Source: Choristoneura fumiferana (taxonomy: Eukaryota; Arthropoda; Insecta; Lepidoptera; Tortricidae). From it: a DNA stretch of 64,000 nucleotides. This document shows, one piece after another, positions 9,397-20,460 of this stretch (its first letter is position 1; each line of letters starts with the position of its first letter). The stretch spans positions 20,004,868 to 20,068,867 of the forward strand of contig NC_133481.1 in NCBI RefSeq assembly GCF_025370935.1, written 5' to 3'. The notes under the pieces were generated by a model. It did no database searches. It had not been told where the DNA came from and was given only the letters and a program-made list of their open reading frames with translations. The position numbers and the translations under genes were made by a program.

Positions 9397-12300
9397 TTAT
9401 ATGGTTATGGTAGATTTAAATTTGGCTTTGGGGGCAGTTCTGGAACTGATAACCTAAAACAAAAAAAAACATGGTAAATACTTACATAAAAAAAACATTG
9501 ACATAGCTGAACATGAGTTACCGACTTTCGTTCAGTCTTTTAAATTTGCCATAAGAAGGCGTTAATTTTTTTTACAATGAAAGACGAAGGCAAAATATTT
9601 TCTACATACCAAATTTCCTCCAAAAACTTTAGCGCACTCGTAGGTACCGAGAAACCTAATAAGTGCACATTCAACACACACACGGACACACAATGAGGGT
9701 TATCGCGTATGAATTCGCCACTAGAGGCGCTAGTGTAGCGTGAGGTCTCTGAAATGTCAAATCTCATAGTTTTTGGGTGAGCTACGCGGGTTATAATTAG
9801 AATAATTTTATGAATATTTTGCAATATCTGAAATTAATTATGGCAAATATGCGGGTTTTTCCGAACAAAACGGGGACTATGCAACACTGTGGCATGCTCG
9901 ATATTTTTATGGTACGGTTTTAAGGTGTATTAGATATGATTTTAATCTAAACTTTGTTTTCACGCCCGTAATACAGACTTTGAAAGCCATACTTAAAACC
10001 TCACGCAACAGTGCGCCATCTAGTGAGTGAAAAAACGATAGCCCTCATTGAATTGCTTGTTTGTAATAGGAGACTATCAAATTGGTAACTGGTAACTAAT
10101 AAAAAAAATGCTCCTCACCTGGCTTGACTCTTTTATTTCATCTCTAATTTCTTGCAGTCCTGCGCTCAAGGTCTCATCCCTCCCGAGCTAAACATGGGGG
10201 GTTGTGCTTGGATGCGGGCTCTCGGACTTTGTCTCGGAGACGGGCGGGGCGACTGCGTGGAGGTGCCACGTGTGGGGGGGGGGGGGGTCGACACGAGTAG
10301 CCGAGGCGTAACAGCTCGCGTCGATGGCCCTGGCTGAGTGGAGCCGTCTTGTATTTCTGGTCAAAGAAATTTTTTGATTGTTTTTTTTTTATTTACCAAC
10401 TTCATTAGAAGAAAAACACGTTTTCTTCACTAAAAAGTAAAAATAACGCTATAATGGCGTCCTCCGTTAGATGACTCATTGCATTCAACAGAGGACAGCA
10501 CTAGTGTTATTTTTTTACTGTTTAGCGAAGTCAGAGCTTATCAATATTATTTTAATTATGTACAATTTTTAGTACTTAGTACTGTGTATATTTTACTCAC
10601 CTAATAATGATAAGGGACTTCCTAAGCCAAAGTGATTATTATTATGATTTTCAGTGACACTGTCACTATTTTGGGTTTCCATTTCTGGTTCCTGAGAGCA
10701 AATTAAAATAATAAATTGACACCAATTGACCTAGTCCTGAACTAAGCAAAGCTTGTACCAAAAAGTTAAAAATATGAAATTTACCTGATTAAAAGGTTCC
10801 ACTCTTATGCCCGGAAGACCAGACCCAAACGTGCCACCTAAAATCTGCAGAAACTTCTGCTCCACTTCAGAAAGTGTTGGTGCGTCTGATGGACCTCCCC
10901 CAGTGCGTGTGAGTGCTGACCGGATGGCAGCAACATTTTTTTTTAATTTCGATTTATAATCGTTCCAGTACTAAAATGAAATTTCAACTTGAAAATTCAA
11001 TACAATAACCTAACCATATAAAAAATAAATTTAATACAAGCTTTTTTTGCTGACTGTACTTGCATTGTCAACTGAGATCTATACTATACATGTACCAAAT
11101 TATCGTCATACATATTTTTCACAATATGCGACTTTAAAAGTCCGTGTTTGAAATTTCACACACGCGCGGTCAATAAAATTGGGTCATGTTTCAAACTGAT
11201 TTCTGAGGCTGTGGGAGAGGAGGAGGTGAGGGAGACATTTGGCAAACCCTGAAAAAAAATACATCATGAAAACAATGAAAATAATTTACACATGTTAATA
11301 CAATATAGGTAGAGTCATTCACGATGACGCGTGCCGTGGTTTTTATTACAATGCCATTAATGTTTAATTTTGTCAAAATCACGCGTCTTCGTGGATAGCA
11401 CTAGGTATACAGATGAGTACACGTAAGTTTATACATCAAATCAATACAACTTACGGGCTCCACGTGCGCCTTCGCTTACTAATCAAAGCGCATTCGCTCG
11501 ATTCGCCACTGGGGTAGTCTCGTATGTCCACAATTATGAGCCTAAAACATTATTAAGCATTACTACAGTTTCTAAAAAAAAAAAATTGCAAAAGAAGAAA
11601 AAAACAATATGAAGAAAAACCTACTCATCAACGGCATCAGGTCGCCTCAATGAATTGTTGGCGGTAGCACCAATGTGACTACGCCCACGGCCACGGCCAC
11701 TTTCTTCATCGCCGAGCTCGGGGACTACGACTGCTGGGGGAGGGGCGCCGCTTGTGCTGACACCGGCACCTCTGCCATCACCACGAGTACGAACGCGGCC
11801 ACGGCCACGACCACGTTCATCCCCAAGTAGAGCAACGCCGCTCTCGGGGACAATCGGGGAGGACGCACCACCACCTCTCCCGCCACCATGTGTGCGAACA
11901 CCTCGGCTCCCTTGCCCTCCTAAATAAAGCACAAGCAAGTTAGTGCACCTACGCCACAAAGAATAATCATATACAAACCCACTGAAATCACATCTCCGTC
12001 CATCCAAACATGCCGTATCAAACCAAACCAAAAAAAAAAACACGTGCAAATTCAGCAAATTTTTGCAGGTGGTAGGACTTTGTGCAAGGTCCGCCCGGAT
12101 TGCTACCACCATCTCGCTCGCTAATCCTGCCTTGAAGCAGCAGTGCTGCACTGTTGTGTTTCGGCGTGGAGAGTAAGACAGCCGGTGAAACTACTGGCAC
12201 GTGAGGTATCCCATCTTAGGCCTCTAGGTTGGCAACGCGTCTGCAATACCCCTAGTGTTGCAGATGTTTATGGGCGGTGGTGATCTCTTACCATCAGGAG

Positions 12301-14147
12301 ACCCACTTGCTCGTTTGACAACCAGTCGAATAAAAAAAAAAAAAAAAAAAACCATCCCCACGTGTGAGCGAGCATACCTCGGCTCCCTTGCCCTCTTCTT
12401 GTGAGTAGGTAATATATTATAAATTCTAGAAACATTTAACAATATCAATGATGATGATGATGATTCAACCAACACTTGTCGGCTAAAATAATTAATTCAA
12501 TAACAGCCTCGCACAAAAATGGCGGTTTGACGTTCCAGCCCGGAGAGCGGCATTGATCAATTCTTGGAATTTTGTTCGCCACGTGCATTTCAATATCACT
12601 TTTTGGCAAAATCTTAAGAGTTCAAAGCGATGTAACACTTAAATAACGTGAATAATATGTTTTACTATCAATATTTATTACATTTACATGTTAGTAATGC
12701 AATTTAAGTCAAAACACACCAAATATTCGTCAAGGTCTAAGTCATTCAACTATGGGTTGTGTGCCAAAAATTTGAAAATTAATGTTTAAATCACTATGTA
12801 AACACAATGTAACTGTTAAAATATGTTTATTACTTACCCAGGCATAGTTAGCACACACACACAACACACACGAAACGGATTTTTTAAGTTAATAATCAAT
12901 TTAACTGAACGATGTTGACGCGTCGACAGCCAGTACGGAATGAAATTTGAGCGCGAGAATTTCTAACGAATTCTCTATGAAGTATTGTTGCGATTGTTAT
13001 TGAATGCCGTCCTTGTCTTTTTAAGTACACGTCTTGCAAGAATGAGCAAGCTAGGAATAGTTTTTAACAGTTTTATTTAGATTTGTATTAGAGCGGGGCG
13101 TAACTAGTTCAGTACAATTAGCCGAAAATTTGGCAAAATTAATGCAAGACTTTTATCTATCAGGATATGTAGGTTATAGAGCAAAGTTAAATTTTATCCA
13201 CTCTTACCCCTTCTCCGGGGTGAGCTTCACCCCCCGCGCCCTCGAATATGTCCCGGACCGCGGTATTTTCCATTTTAAAAGATAACCGTACACGATACAT
13301 AAAAAGTGTGTATGAACGAAAAAATCCTATAAATTTACTATAAACCTTTCATACATACAAAAGCGATACCACTTACAGTTTTAGCGCAATCTGGCACCAA
13401 ATACGAACATTTTTATAATTAATCGATTTTTTCTACTAAAAGGTTAGTTTTCTCAAAAACTTCACCCTTTACCGCCAGGGTATGTATGACAGAAGTAAAG
13501 AATAGAACATTTTCTTTATAAAAAGGTATAATTTATTTCTAAACTCTTTCATTTACCGTTGCTATGCTATTTTTTAAATTTAATTCATTTGCCCATTCAG
13601 CGAAATATAAATATTCATACTGGTTAAACGGTGTTACTTTAAATACCATTAGATTCTCATATGTTTTCCTGTAATCTATAGGTATGGACCTATTTTCTGT
13701 ATTTTTTTTAAATTTTTAGGCCCTACTGGGCTTTTAGGAGATAAGGGGCGAGGAAATGGTAAATTTTCACCTATTGTCTTAAATAACTTCAAAACGGATT
13801 AATTTAAAATAAATAAAAAGAGCTCGCGTTGAAACAGCGGCTGGGAAAGTTGTATAAAATCTCTTTGCAGGACGATACTTCCCGGCCTATTATTTGTAAC
13901 ACAACATCAATATTTTGTGCGCATGTTTGAGAAAAGTACTTATTGGGACTTACTTTGCTCCACCCTTTCCAGTCTTTAACAGCGCCATCGCCATGTGCAT
14001 TTAATGACGCCGTAATGGTTTCCCACATTCTTCTGGAGTTCTCACGGTCTCTTGCCGATTTATTATCCCCAGTCGCGATATCTCTGTGGTCGTTTAAAAA
14101 CTCCCAAAGAGCATCGAGCAGGGCGTACGTAACCCGACGACGTGATC
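9397..14147 (-). CDS. Myb/SANT-like (zeste-type) DNA-binding protein gene, five exons inferred
   Basis: Exons inferred on the minus strand: 14147-13954 (partial 5' end), 10970-10785, 10691-10601, 10356-10119 and 9453-9397 (stop at 9399-9397). Donors are GTAAGT, GTAAAT, GTGAGT and GTGAGG; all acceptors are AG and the phases join. The first two exons join in phase 0 through the tryptophan-rich GWSK-YWNDYKSKLKK of a Myb/SANT-like helix bundle, followed by RTGGGPSDAPTLSEVEQKFL, typical of this insect family. Exon 4 is Ser/Pro/Arg-rich and would end in a helical QEIRDEIKESS tail. That tail is in another frame from the exon's 5' part: a one-base shift is needed at about 10172-10188, after a 14-base C run at 10287-10274. 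This may be real decay or an assembly error. No in-frame ATG precedes the SANT part, so a 5' exon is missing. Intron 1 (about 3 kb) is filled with repeats. Function inferred: nuclear sequence-specific DNA binding. Confidence 0.68.
9695..10046. mobile_element. GAGGGC-type MITE, copy 1
   Basis: A 352-bp non-coding element in the last intron of the Myb/SANT-like gene. It starts GAGGGTTATCGCG and ends with the inverse of GAGGGCTATCG; an inverted CACTAGA/TCTAGTG block follows inside each end. Flanks read CAAT...ATTG, matching the target inferred for copy 2 (44915-45335), where an empty allele is present in the window. Confidence 0.8.
10971..11621. other. Intronic sequence without a supported gene
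   Basis: Lies in intron 1 of the Myb/SANT-like gene. A short Pro-rich minus-strand segment (VCQMSPSPPPLPQPQKSV, 11250-11191) follows a good acceptor but has no partner exon I can place. Confidence 0.35.
11622..11919 (-). CDS. Possible terminal exon, Gly/Arg-rich hypothetical protein
   Basis: An open minus-strand segment of about 99 codons follows an acceptor (TTTATTTAG at its upstream edge) and ends at a TAG. The product is strongly RG/RGG-like (for example GRGRGRVRTRGDGRG), with Pro/Ala and acidic linkers, as in RNA-binding or nucleolar proteins, but low complexity alone gives no function. Its first ~45 bp recur imperfectly at 12356-12403 next to another open segment (…PTHKKRAREP) that ends in a GTATGC donor. 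It lies inside the intron of the same-strand Myb/SANT-like gene, so it may be an alternative exon or an inserted gene fragment. Confidence 0.4.
12066..12350 (+). repeat. LINE-tail/SINE-like retroposon with poly-A
   Basis: Ends CCATCAGGAGACCCACTTG...CAGTCGAAT followed by about 19 A residues. The same family recurs inverted at 21243-21533 and 47837-48112. A widespread lepidopteran retroposed 3' tail with no coding capacity. This copy split a sequence related to 11869-11920. Confidence 0.75.
12500..13953. other. Intronic, non-coding
   Basis: Remainder of intron 1 of the Myb/SANT-like gene. AT-rich, with no credible exon, RNA gene or terminal repeat seen. Confidence 0.4.
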
Positions 14148-14917
14148 CTTATCAATATCGGTCTTTCATTCACTTGTAAACCATTGAGACTCAGCTCTGA
14201 GAAATAAACGTCGTGGTACCAATTTCGACGATTCAGTTTAGGTGCCTTTTTTCTGTATATTGGTGGGCCTTTAGAAAAATGGTTCCATATCTCACTATGT
14301 GCGTGGTGTGCCTTTTTTCTCTGTGAATACGAGTATTAGTCTGTCAAATGGATGTATTCCACATTTAGCAAACGATTTCGTAATATTTAATGATTCTGAT
14401 TCAATAAATTATTTTAAAATATTAAAGTTTAAAAGTTAAACAATTTTAAACGTTATCATTTTTAATTTGAAAGACATCTGACGACAGTGGAAAGGAAAAT
14501 CTACTAATTACTATTAGGACAAATAGGAGATATTAAGAATCTTTTTGATCAGTCGTCTCTTCGATGCACAGACTACTTAAGAGATACTACGTATCAGACC
14601 GCCAACTGAGGAACAAGACAATTCTTCAGTAAACAATTATATTTTATCTGTATCTCTGGTGATGTATGACGTTTCGTTTTTTTTTTGCAATTTCTACAGG
14701 TCTACGGAAAGATCGGCATACATCCATGGTATGCTACCTAGCAGATGAGGAATTGTTTTAAGAAAATATTTTAATTTCGAAATTGATCACTTAACTTCTA
14801 ATATTTATTTATTGGTATTTAGATATCAATCTAAATACAAAGAGCTGTATTAGGAGTATAATAAAATATCGATATTATTTGTTGATTTTTTTATTTATTT
14901 TTTAAATTCATTGTATG
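14148..14917. other. Non-coding stretch
   Basis: No supported gene. Upstream exons of the Myb/SANT-like gene could lie here, but I found no convincing start codon with donor. Confidence 0.35.
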
Positions 14918-17141
14918 CCTTGTTTTGCATTTCTGGCAAATTTTGCCAATTTATAAATATATTTTCCACTGATAGACTTTGCAGTTGGAACCGCTCTCAT
15001 GAAATAAGTCCCAATGTTTTCGCTTGGAAAGAGAGATACAATCCTTGCTGCAATCAAGTTGTAATCCTCTGCTCTTAGTTTACTGAAAATGAAAGTAATA
15101 TTTTAATTACTTTGTATTTCGAAAACAAAGTTATGTACTAACATGCAACTACAATCTAAATACAACTACTATACAAACATTGTACAAAACTACTATAATT
15201 AAGGACTTGAGCCTGGGTCTGATAAGAAAAACCGGTCAAGTGCGAGTCGGACTCGCGCATCAAGGGTTCCGAAGGAATTTGTCTTGTCTGTCTGTCCGTC
15301 TGCCACAGCCAATTTCAATACGAACAATCAAACAAACAATCACTCAAACAAATCTTTCCTCTTTATTATTTTAGTATGAAAAACTTATGAGCCTATGACA
15401 TTTCAACATATTTCTTTAAGTCTGTTTTTACCAAAAATTGGCAAAAAACAGACGTTAAACGCTAATTTACCTCCCAAAACGGCCTCTCATGTTTAAAACT
15501 CATTAATTTATGTTACAAGTTTTGTCTTTGGGTCCCCGACTTACATATGTGTACCAATTTTCAACTTGATTGGTTTATTCGTTTCGGAGAAAATTGGCTG
15601 TGACAGACGGACAGACAGACAAGACAAATTTGTTCGGAACCCTTGATGCGCGAGTGATGTGAAGTGATCCTTTAAGGGTTCCGTTTTTCCTTTTGAGGTA
15701 CGGAACCCTAAAAACAAATGTTGTCAAGTAGGTTTTGCAATAGCAGTCTGTTGTCAAAACTGTATCATTATGAATGACTGAAACCTGAACTAAACTTTAC
15801 TTAGGTATACAAAGATCTAAATTCTAACTAGGAGGATACCTCAAGGCAAGCATAATATGAATAATAAGAATATGGGCTGGTCATATCTAGGATAACAGTG
15901 GAAAGATAAGAGTCATAGGACACTGAGTGCAGACAGTGCGGACTTACAGAGGCAAGCAGGTTTACTGGATAAAGGTGGCATGAGACAGGAACACGGTAGG
16001 AACTGGAGAAGGATATTTTGTAGGATTCAGCATAAAACTTCGCTAATATAATAAAAGTGAAGTTTTTTGTTCTACAATATCTACTACTTTATAACTGAAT
16101 TTGTTATTACTTGTTCACTATATATGTATATATATGTTTTATAATAATGTCTACAAGTATATTGCGTTTCTTAGCATTGAGACATTGATATCTTTTATAA
16201 TAATTAAGAATGCTGCTTCCATGGGCAGATGTTTGCAACAGTGTGTTGATGTCAAAATCCGGAAGAGGGGTCTATTTATGTCCTCTAAAATATTTGTGAT
16301 GTCATCCAGAATTGGAAGACTTGAGAAACTGTCTCCTGAGACTTCTTTGTTAGTTCTAGCAGACGAATGTGATTCATGATTGGTGTAAACTGTGTTTTCA
16401 GATAATGCTTCAGTAGTAGCAACGGACTCCAACAAATCTTGAATATTGTTTCTTAATATAATTCTTTGTCCTATGTGAGGACATAGTTCCTTGAGATAAG
16501 TATCTGTCAAATCCTTGAAGTTCTCTATAGATATGTCATTATCTAAAAAAATATAATAAATATCATTAGTTTAGACTACGGCAAAGACCAAACCGAGAGA
16601 CTGGCTGTGCATTTTAGCAGTTTGCCGCTATAGATACAACCTAGGCTGTATGTGTTATGACGTCAACACTTCTTACACATCTAACTCTTTTTTACTCACC
16701 TCATCATTTAGCCACGAATACGAGTACATAAGCCCTGTTTACCTATATAATATTCACCTGAGGCCTGAGACCCGAGACCCTAGCACAGTTGGTTTATCTA
16801 TCCATTTTATATATTTCCTTGGAGTCATTGGTAGATAAAATGGGTCGATAAACCTTACCGTGCTAGGGCTGGAGAACCGACTATTCTCGTCGATAATCAG
16901 ATAATCTTGGCATTAAATCAAGATAAGCATTACGTTGCGGATATAATATTCGATTCTTAAGACTGTTTACTATATAACAAACCTGCTAACTAAAGCTTGA
17001 ATCTACGAATGCAAGTAACTAATTAATAACAAGATTACATTAAATTGGAATTTGGATTAGATTTGGGTATTTACCAAGGAAATTCTTGATGATTTCTTCA
17101 GAAATGCTCCATTTCCTTAGAAGAAGGACTGTTTCGTCCAT
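14918..17141 (-). CDS. SAM-like domain protein, three exons, probably disrupted
   Basis: Exon 1 is 17141-17075 (ATG, 67 nt, donor GTAAAT). Exon 2 starts at 16542 after a T-rich acceptor and joins in frame, giving a short helical SAM-like module: MDETVLLLRKWSISEEIIKN on exon 1, then DLTDTYLKELCPHIGQR on exon 2. Farther along exon 2 a Ser/Thr-rich linker runs to DITNILEDINRP near 16280. There the frame shifts: the adjacent frame continues as FDINTLLQTSAHGSSILNYY, the pattern that follows the SAM in this insect family, then hits TAG near 16115. A last exon at 15082-14918 begins after TTTTCAG and encodes RAEDYNLIAARIVSLFPSE and KSISGKYIYKLAKFARN before TGA. Three family segments in the right order with splice sites argue for a real gene structure; the frameshift suggests a pseudogene or an assembly error. 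Such proteins are numerous in Lepidoptera and their role is unknown to me. Confidence 0.6.
15212..15707. repeat. Inverted pair of a lepidopteran 'AGGGTTCCG' repeat
   Basis: Left part (from 15220) contains ACCGGTCAAGTGCGAGTCGG, then CGCGCATCAAGGGTTCCGAA and TGTCTGTCTGTCCGTCTG. The right part (15575-15707) has the same blocks in inverse order and ends AGGGTTCCGTTTTTCC / GTACGGAACCCT. A common non-autonomous repeat, here as facing copies within the second intron of the SAM-like gene. Confidence 0.65.
16778..16868. mobile_element. Small hairpin MITE (91 bp)
   Basis: Arms of about 34 bp: CCCTAGCACAGTTGG... on the left and its near-inverse ...CCGTGCTAGGG on the right, both containing GGTTTATC-N-A-Y-CCATTTTAT. 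It sits in the first intron of the SAM-like gene (between 16542 and 17075). No protein. Confidence 0.6.
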
Positions 17142-17739
17142 TTTACCGGAGATCATAGATCGCGTGGCAAAGTATAAGCGAAACTTCTATTGTGGAAGTC
17201 AGCCTAGGACAAACACAAAAATATAAGAACACAAAAGAATGGTCAAGCGAGACCTAATTACTTATGTACCAAGTGAATAGACAAACTTCTGACAATAAAT
17301 CGACTGACGTCATCCACTTATCCGTAATGAAATGATAATCTTTACTTACCTTTTAATTTTTATGCACAAACAGCCAGCAGCACAGCAAACGAACGCCCAC
17401 AATTCAAATACACAACACAACACAAACAAAATGGACGGGCGGGGGTTCTCTCTGGCTCCAGCAAAGTGTTGCCAGAGGTACTTTTGGAAATTCCCCGCAT
17501 CAAGTTGAAAAATCTCCTTTTTGTAGTAAAATTCCCCCCTGAGTTTATTTCTATGTTTAGGAAAAATATAAAACAAAAAATATTATTAAAAAAAATCAAC
17601 TTATTTTTGTACAGGTTCGCCTTAGGCATCGTTTTTGTTTGCTCAAATTTCACACAATCTTGTATGATATCTTTTGTTTGCATGATTGCAACTGTTGTGT
17701 CAGATTATACAGGCTGGCCCAAACATCCTTTTTCTTCTT
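17142..17739. other. Upstream region of the SAM-like gene, non-coding
   Basis: No gene supported. It would contain the promoter of the SAM-like gene, but I see no clear TATA or initiator. Confidence 0.35.
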
Positions 17740-17985
17740 CTATTTAAGAGTTGCACTCTTGTCGGTGGAGTAATTGCCACTTATCCCTGTCTTCCGCCAG
17801 CCTTTTGACCTCCTGGTATGATCCTGGTTGACGTTCTCACGTATTTGTTGGAAATAATTTATTCTGGGTCTTCCTCTTCCCCTCTTCCCCTTCCCTTCCA
17901 AAATATTCGTAAAAAAACTATCGTGCCTCATTAGGTGTCCTATCATCCTTCCTCTTCTTATCCCAATAGTCTTTATTTCTTTCTT
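17740..17985 (-). pseudogene. LINE ORF2 C-terminal fragment
   Basis: The minus frame reads KTIGIRRGRMIGHLMRHDS, KRGRGRPRINYFQQIREN and ends near a DRDKW-like region now out of frame. This is the extreme C-terminus of the endonuclease-reverse transcriptase of a common insect LINE. Upstream domains are absent, so it is a 5'-truncated insertion; a frameshift follows the QQIREN segment. Confidence 0.75.
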
Positions 17986-18871
17986 AGAGATTGGTTGGAG
18001 AGAAGAGATGTCTGCTGAAGACTATTGGGCCCAAACATAGACGTTAAAAATTTTTTTTTACGTTGCTTACGTCGGACCATTCTCAGTGTAGGCTTCCGTA
18101 ACCGTTACTACAATACGAATGAAAAAAAAAACCTGTTACTGAAAATTTTAACCACAACGATCAAATCGACGGAAAAAGCAAGTTAAATCATAATATACTT
18201 AAGCTCAGGATTGTATTATTAACTTCCTGCATAATCTTTTTTATACTTCAACTACTAATTATACGGTTAAAAATTAGATTTTGCTTAATAAAAATTGAAA
18301 ATTGGGCATCGGATGTGACAGTTCCGACAGTTTTAATTGCTTTTTCGTAAGTTTTTTTGTCATAACTATGTGGCACAACCGACATTTTAAACAGGACATT
18401 TTTAACTGTTTTTGTTGGAAGTACCACATTCGACTGTTTTGACTGGTAATTCTTTGCCATTTTTTTGTTTTAAGTGGTAAATCTGTCAATTTTAATTGGA
18501 CGGGTGTTATTTAATTATTGTAGGATGTGGATTTTCCGAAAATGTTAGTCGGTTCAACCAATTTTGTTAATGTCTTAAGTTGCTTTTGCATACAATATTT
18601 TACTATAAATTATGTCATACAAATTTTAAACTATTTATACTATTTAGCCACTTTTATGCTATTTAAATTCGTTGGTTTTGAAATAGGCAATTCAAAATTA
18701 AGTTTTCTATGCGGGTTTTACAATCATATTTTTTATTTTATTTTAGCTTTAATAATAATAATGTGAAGCATGATGGATGTCCCATTATAAGGGTTTTATT
18801 TTCTACTATGGCAACACCACGAGATGAACAAGATATACCACCGTCAATGTTATTTACTTTAAGATTGTGTG
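17986..18871. other. AT-rich non-coding stretch
   Basis: No supported gene. Overlapping minus-strand frames at 18248-18489 and plus frames at 18527-18891 show no domains and typical AT-rich composition. Confidence 0.35.
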
Positions 18872-18990
18872 TTTCTTGGTTGAAATACTAATTTTTGTAT
18901 ATTTCTTGGTTGAAATACTAATTTTGTATGTTTCTTGGTTGAAATACTAATTTTTGTATGTTTCTTGGTTGAAACACTAAAACTTTTCAT
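18872..18990. repeat. 30-bp tandem repeat, four units
   Basis: Unit TTTCTTGGTTGAAATACTAA plus TTTTTGTATG, starting at 18872, 18902, 18931 and 18961. The last unit diverges after AAACACTAAAAC. The TCTTGG core is shared with the 108-bp array that follows. Confidence 0.85.
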
Positions 18991-19025
18991 GAAAAAATGG
19001 CAAATAAAATGTAAATCAAGCCAAG

Positions 19026-19625
19026 AATGTACTGAATCTTGGTGTAAAACTGTGGTCTATTTTAAATTAAACTTTTTAGGTCTTGACTGTAGCTTGTGAA
19101 TATTAAACCAAGAATTAAAAGTTTTCGTCCGAAAATGTACTGAATCTTGGTGTAAAACTGTGGTCTATTTTAAATTACACTTTTTAGATCTTGACTGTAG
19201 CTTGTGACTATTAAACCAAGAGTTAGCAGTTTTCGTCCGAAAATATACTGAATCTTGGTGTAAAACTGTGGTCTATTTTAAATTAAACTTTTTAGATCTT
19301 GATTGTAGCTTGTGAATATTAAACCAAGAGTTAGCAGTTTCTTGGTTGAAATACTAAAACTTTTGATGAAAAAATGGCAAATAAAATGTAAATCAAACCA
19401 AGAATGTACTGAATCTTGGTGTAAAACTGTGGTCTATTTTAAATTACACTTTTTAGATCTTGACTGTAGCTTGTGACTATTAAACCAAGAGTTAGCAGTT
19501 TTCGTCCGAAAATTTACTGAATCTTGGTGTAAAACTGTGGTCTATTTTATATTAAACTTTTTAGATCTTGATTGTAGCTTGTGAATATTAAACCAAGAAT
19601 TAGCAGTTTTCGTCCGAAAAAGTAA
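19026..19625. repeat. 108-bp tandem satellite, five units
   Basis: Units begin near GTACTGAATCTTGGTGTAAA with GAATCT at 19034, 19142, 19250, 19411 and 19519, giving periods of 108, 108, 161 and 108. The 161 interval contains an extra TTTCTTGGTTGAAATACTAA block as in the neighbouring array. Each unit has TCTTGG and its inverse CCAAGA, so units could pair internally. Confidence 0.88.
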
Positions 19626-19901
19626 CAGTATTCAAGGAAATATTAAGTAATATTTCTTTGAAAATTGTGTACATGCTTATTTTAAAGAAGATTACTTGCA
19701 TCAAATAACATTTTCAAGAAATTTGATATTATTGTTAAAACGCTGTAGCGTTTTGTTGCAAATCAATTAATTATTTTACTCAAATTTGTCCATTTTGCCA
19801 CAAAAGTATATGAAGATTGAACTAACTAATTTAGGTTCTTTCTTTAAAAAATGTGATATTGTTGAGTTGAGATATATTTATTTGATGAAGATTTATATTT
19901 C

Positions 19902-20249
19902 TCACTTCAACAAACAGTGCTTGAGAGAGTTTTGCGTTTTGAAATAAGACATCTTTTTTTTCTGTGTAGGCGGACTATATCTGTGCCCTTTAATATTTTG
20001 TTGATTGTGTTGCACCAATTTGTTATAGTAAATCTCACTGTTAAGGTGACAAAATTGTGGAGCATCTCTGTGTTGTGTTCGGCATGTTTGACAAATAAAC
20101 ATCTTCGAAAGTTGCTCTTGTGATAATTTGTTTAGATCATCACGATTTAGACACTGTAACCACTTTTGGAGTCTTATCTCAATGGCTGGGAAATGGTGTA
20201 AAATAACGTCCTGTCGCGAAGATTTACACACACAGCACTCGTAATACAT
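19902..20249 (-). CDS. THAP-like zinc-finger ORF
   Basis: A 115-codon frame from an ATG at 20249. The product opens MYYECCVCKSSRQD, has LHHFPAIEIRLQKWLQC, then FICQTCRTQHRD. The spacing of Cys pairs, the FP and the conserved Trp resembles the C2CH THAP fold found in P-element-related proteins, but the last ligand pair is C-x2-C here, so it is atypical. The C-terminal half is basic and unstructured. It lies 211 bp downstream of the DUF4806-like ORF on the same strand. Both could belong to one degenerate mobile element; an independent small gene is possible. Confidence 0.5.
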   Translation of the reverse strand: MYYECCVCKSSRQDVILHHFPAIEIRLQKWLQCLNRDDLNKLSQEQLSKMFICQTCRTQHRDAPQFCHLNSEIYYNKLVQHNQQNIKGHRYSPPTQKKKMSYFKTQNSLKHCLLK

Positions 20250-20460
20250 TTTGCAAATATTACTAAGAACCGTTCGTAGGCTCAGTCACAGAAAAAGCGG
20301 AGAGGATAAGCACAATGACTTCACTCGATCAACACTCTAACGTGACTGATAAAAAAATGCATCATGGCTGCCGGCTTGCGCCTACGCACACAAGTAAAAC
20401 GCTCGCGCACACAGGTACAGCTATCTGTCACTTTGATATAAAAACAAGATGGCGCTACCA

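Noticed and set aside
10152..10337. Plus-strand 61-codon frame
   Set aside because: Antisense to an exon of the Myb/SANT-like gene, including its C run.
18248..18489. Two overlapping 70-codon minus-strand frames
   Set aside because: No motif in either frame; AT-rich composition explains them.
18872..19625. Regular repeats that might suggest a CRISPR array
   Set aside because: Units are contiguous with no unique spacers, and the context is an insect genome.
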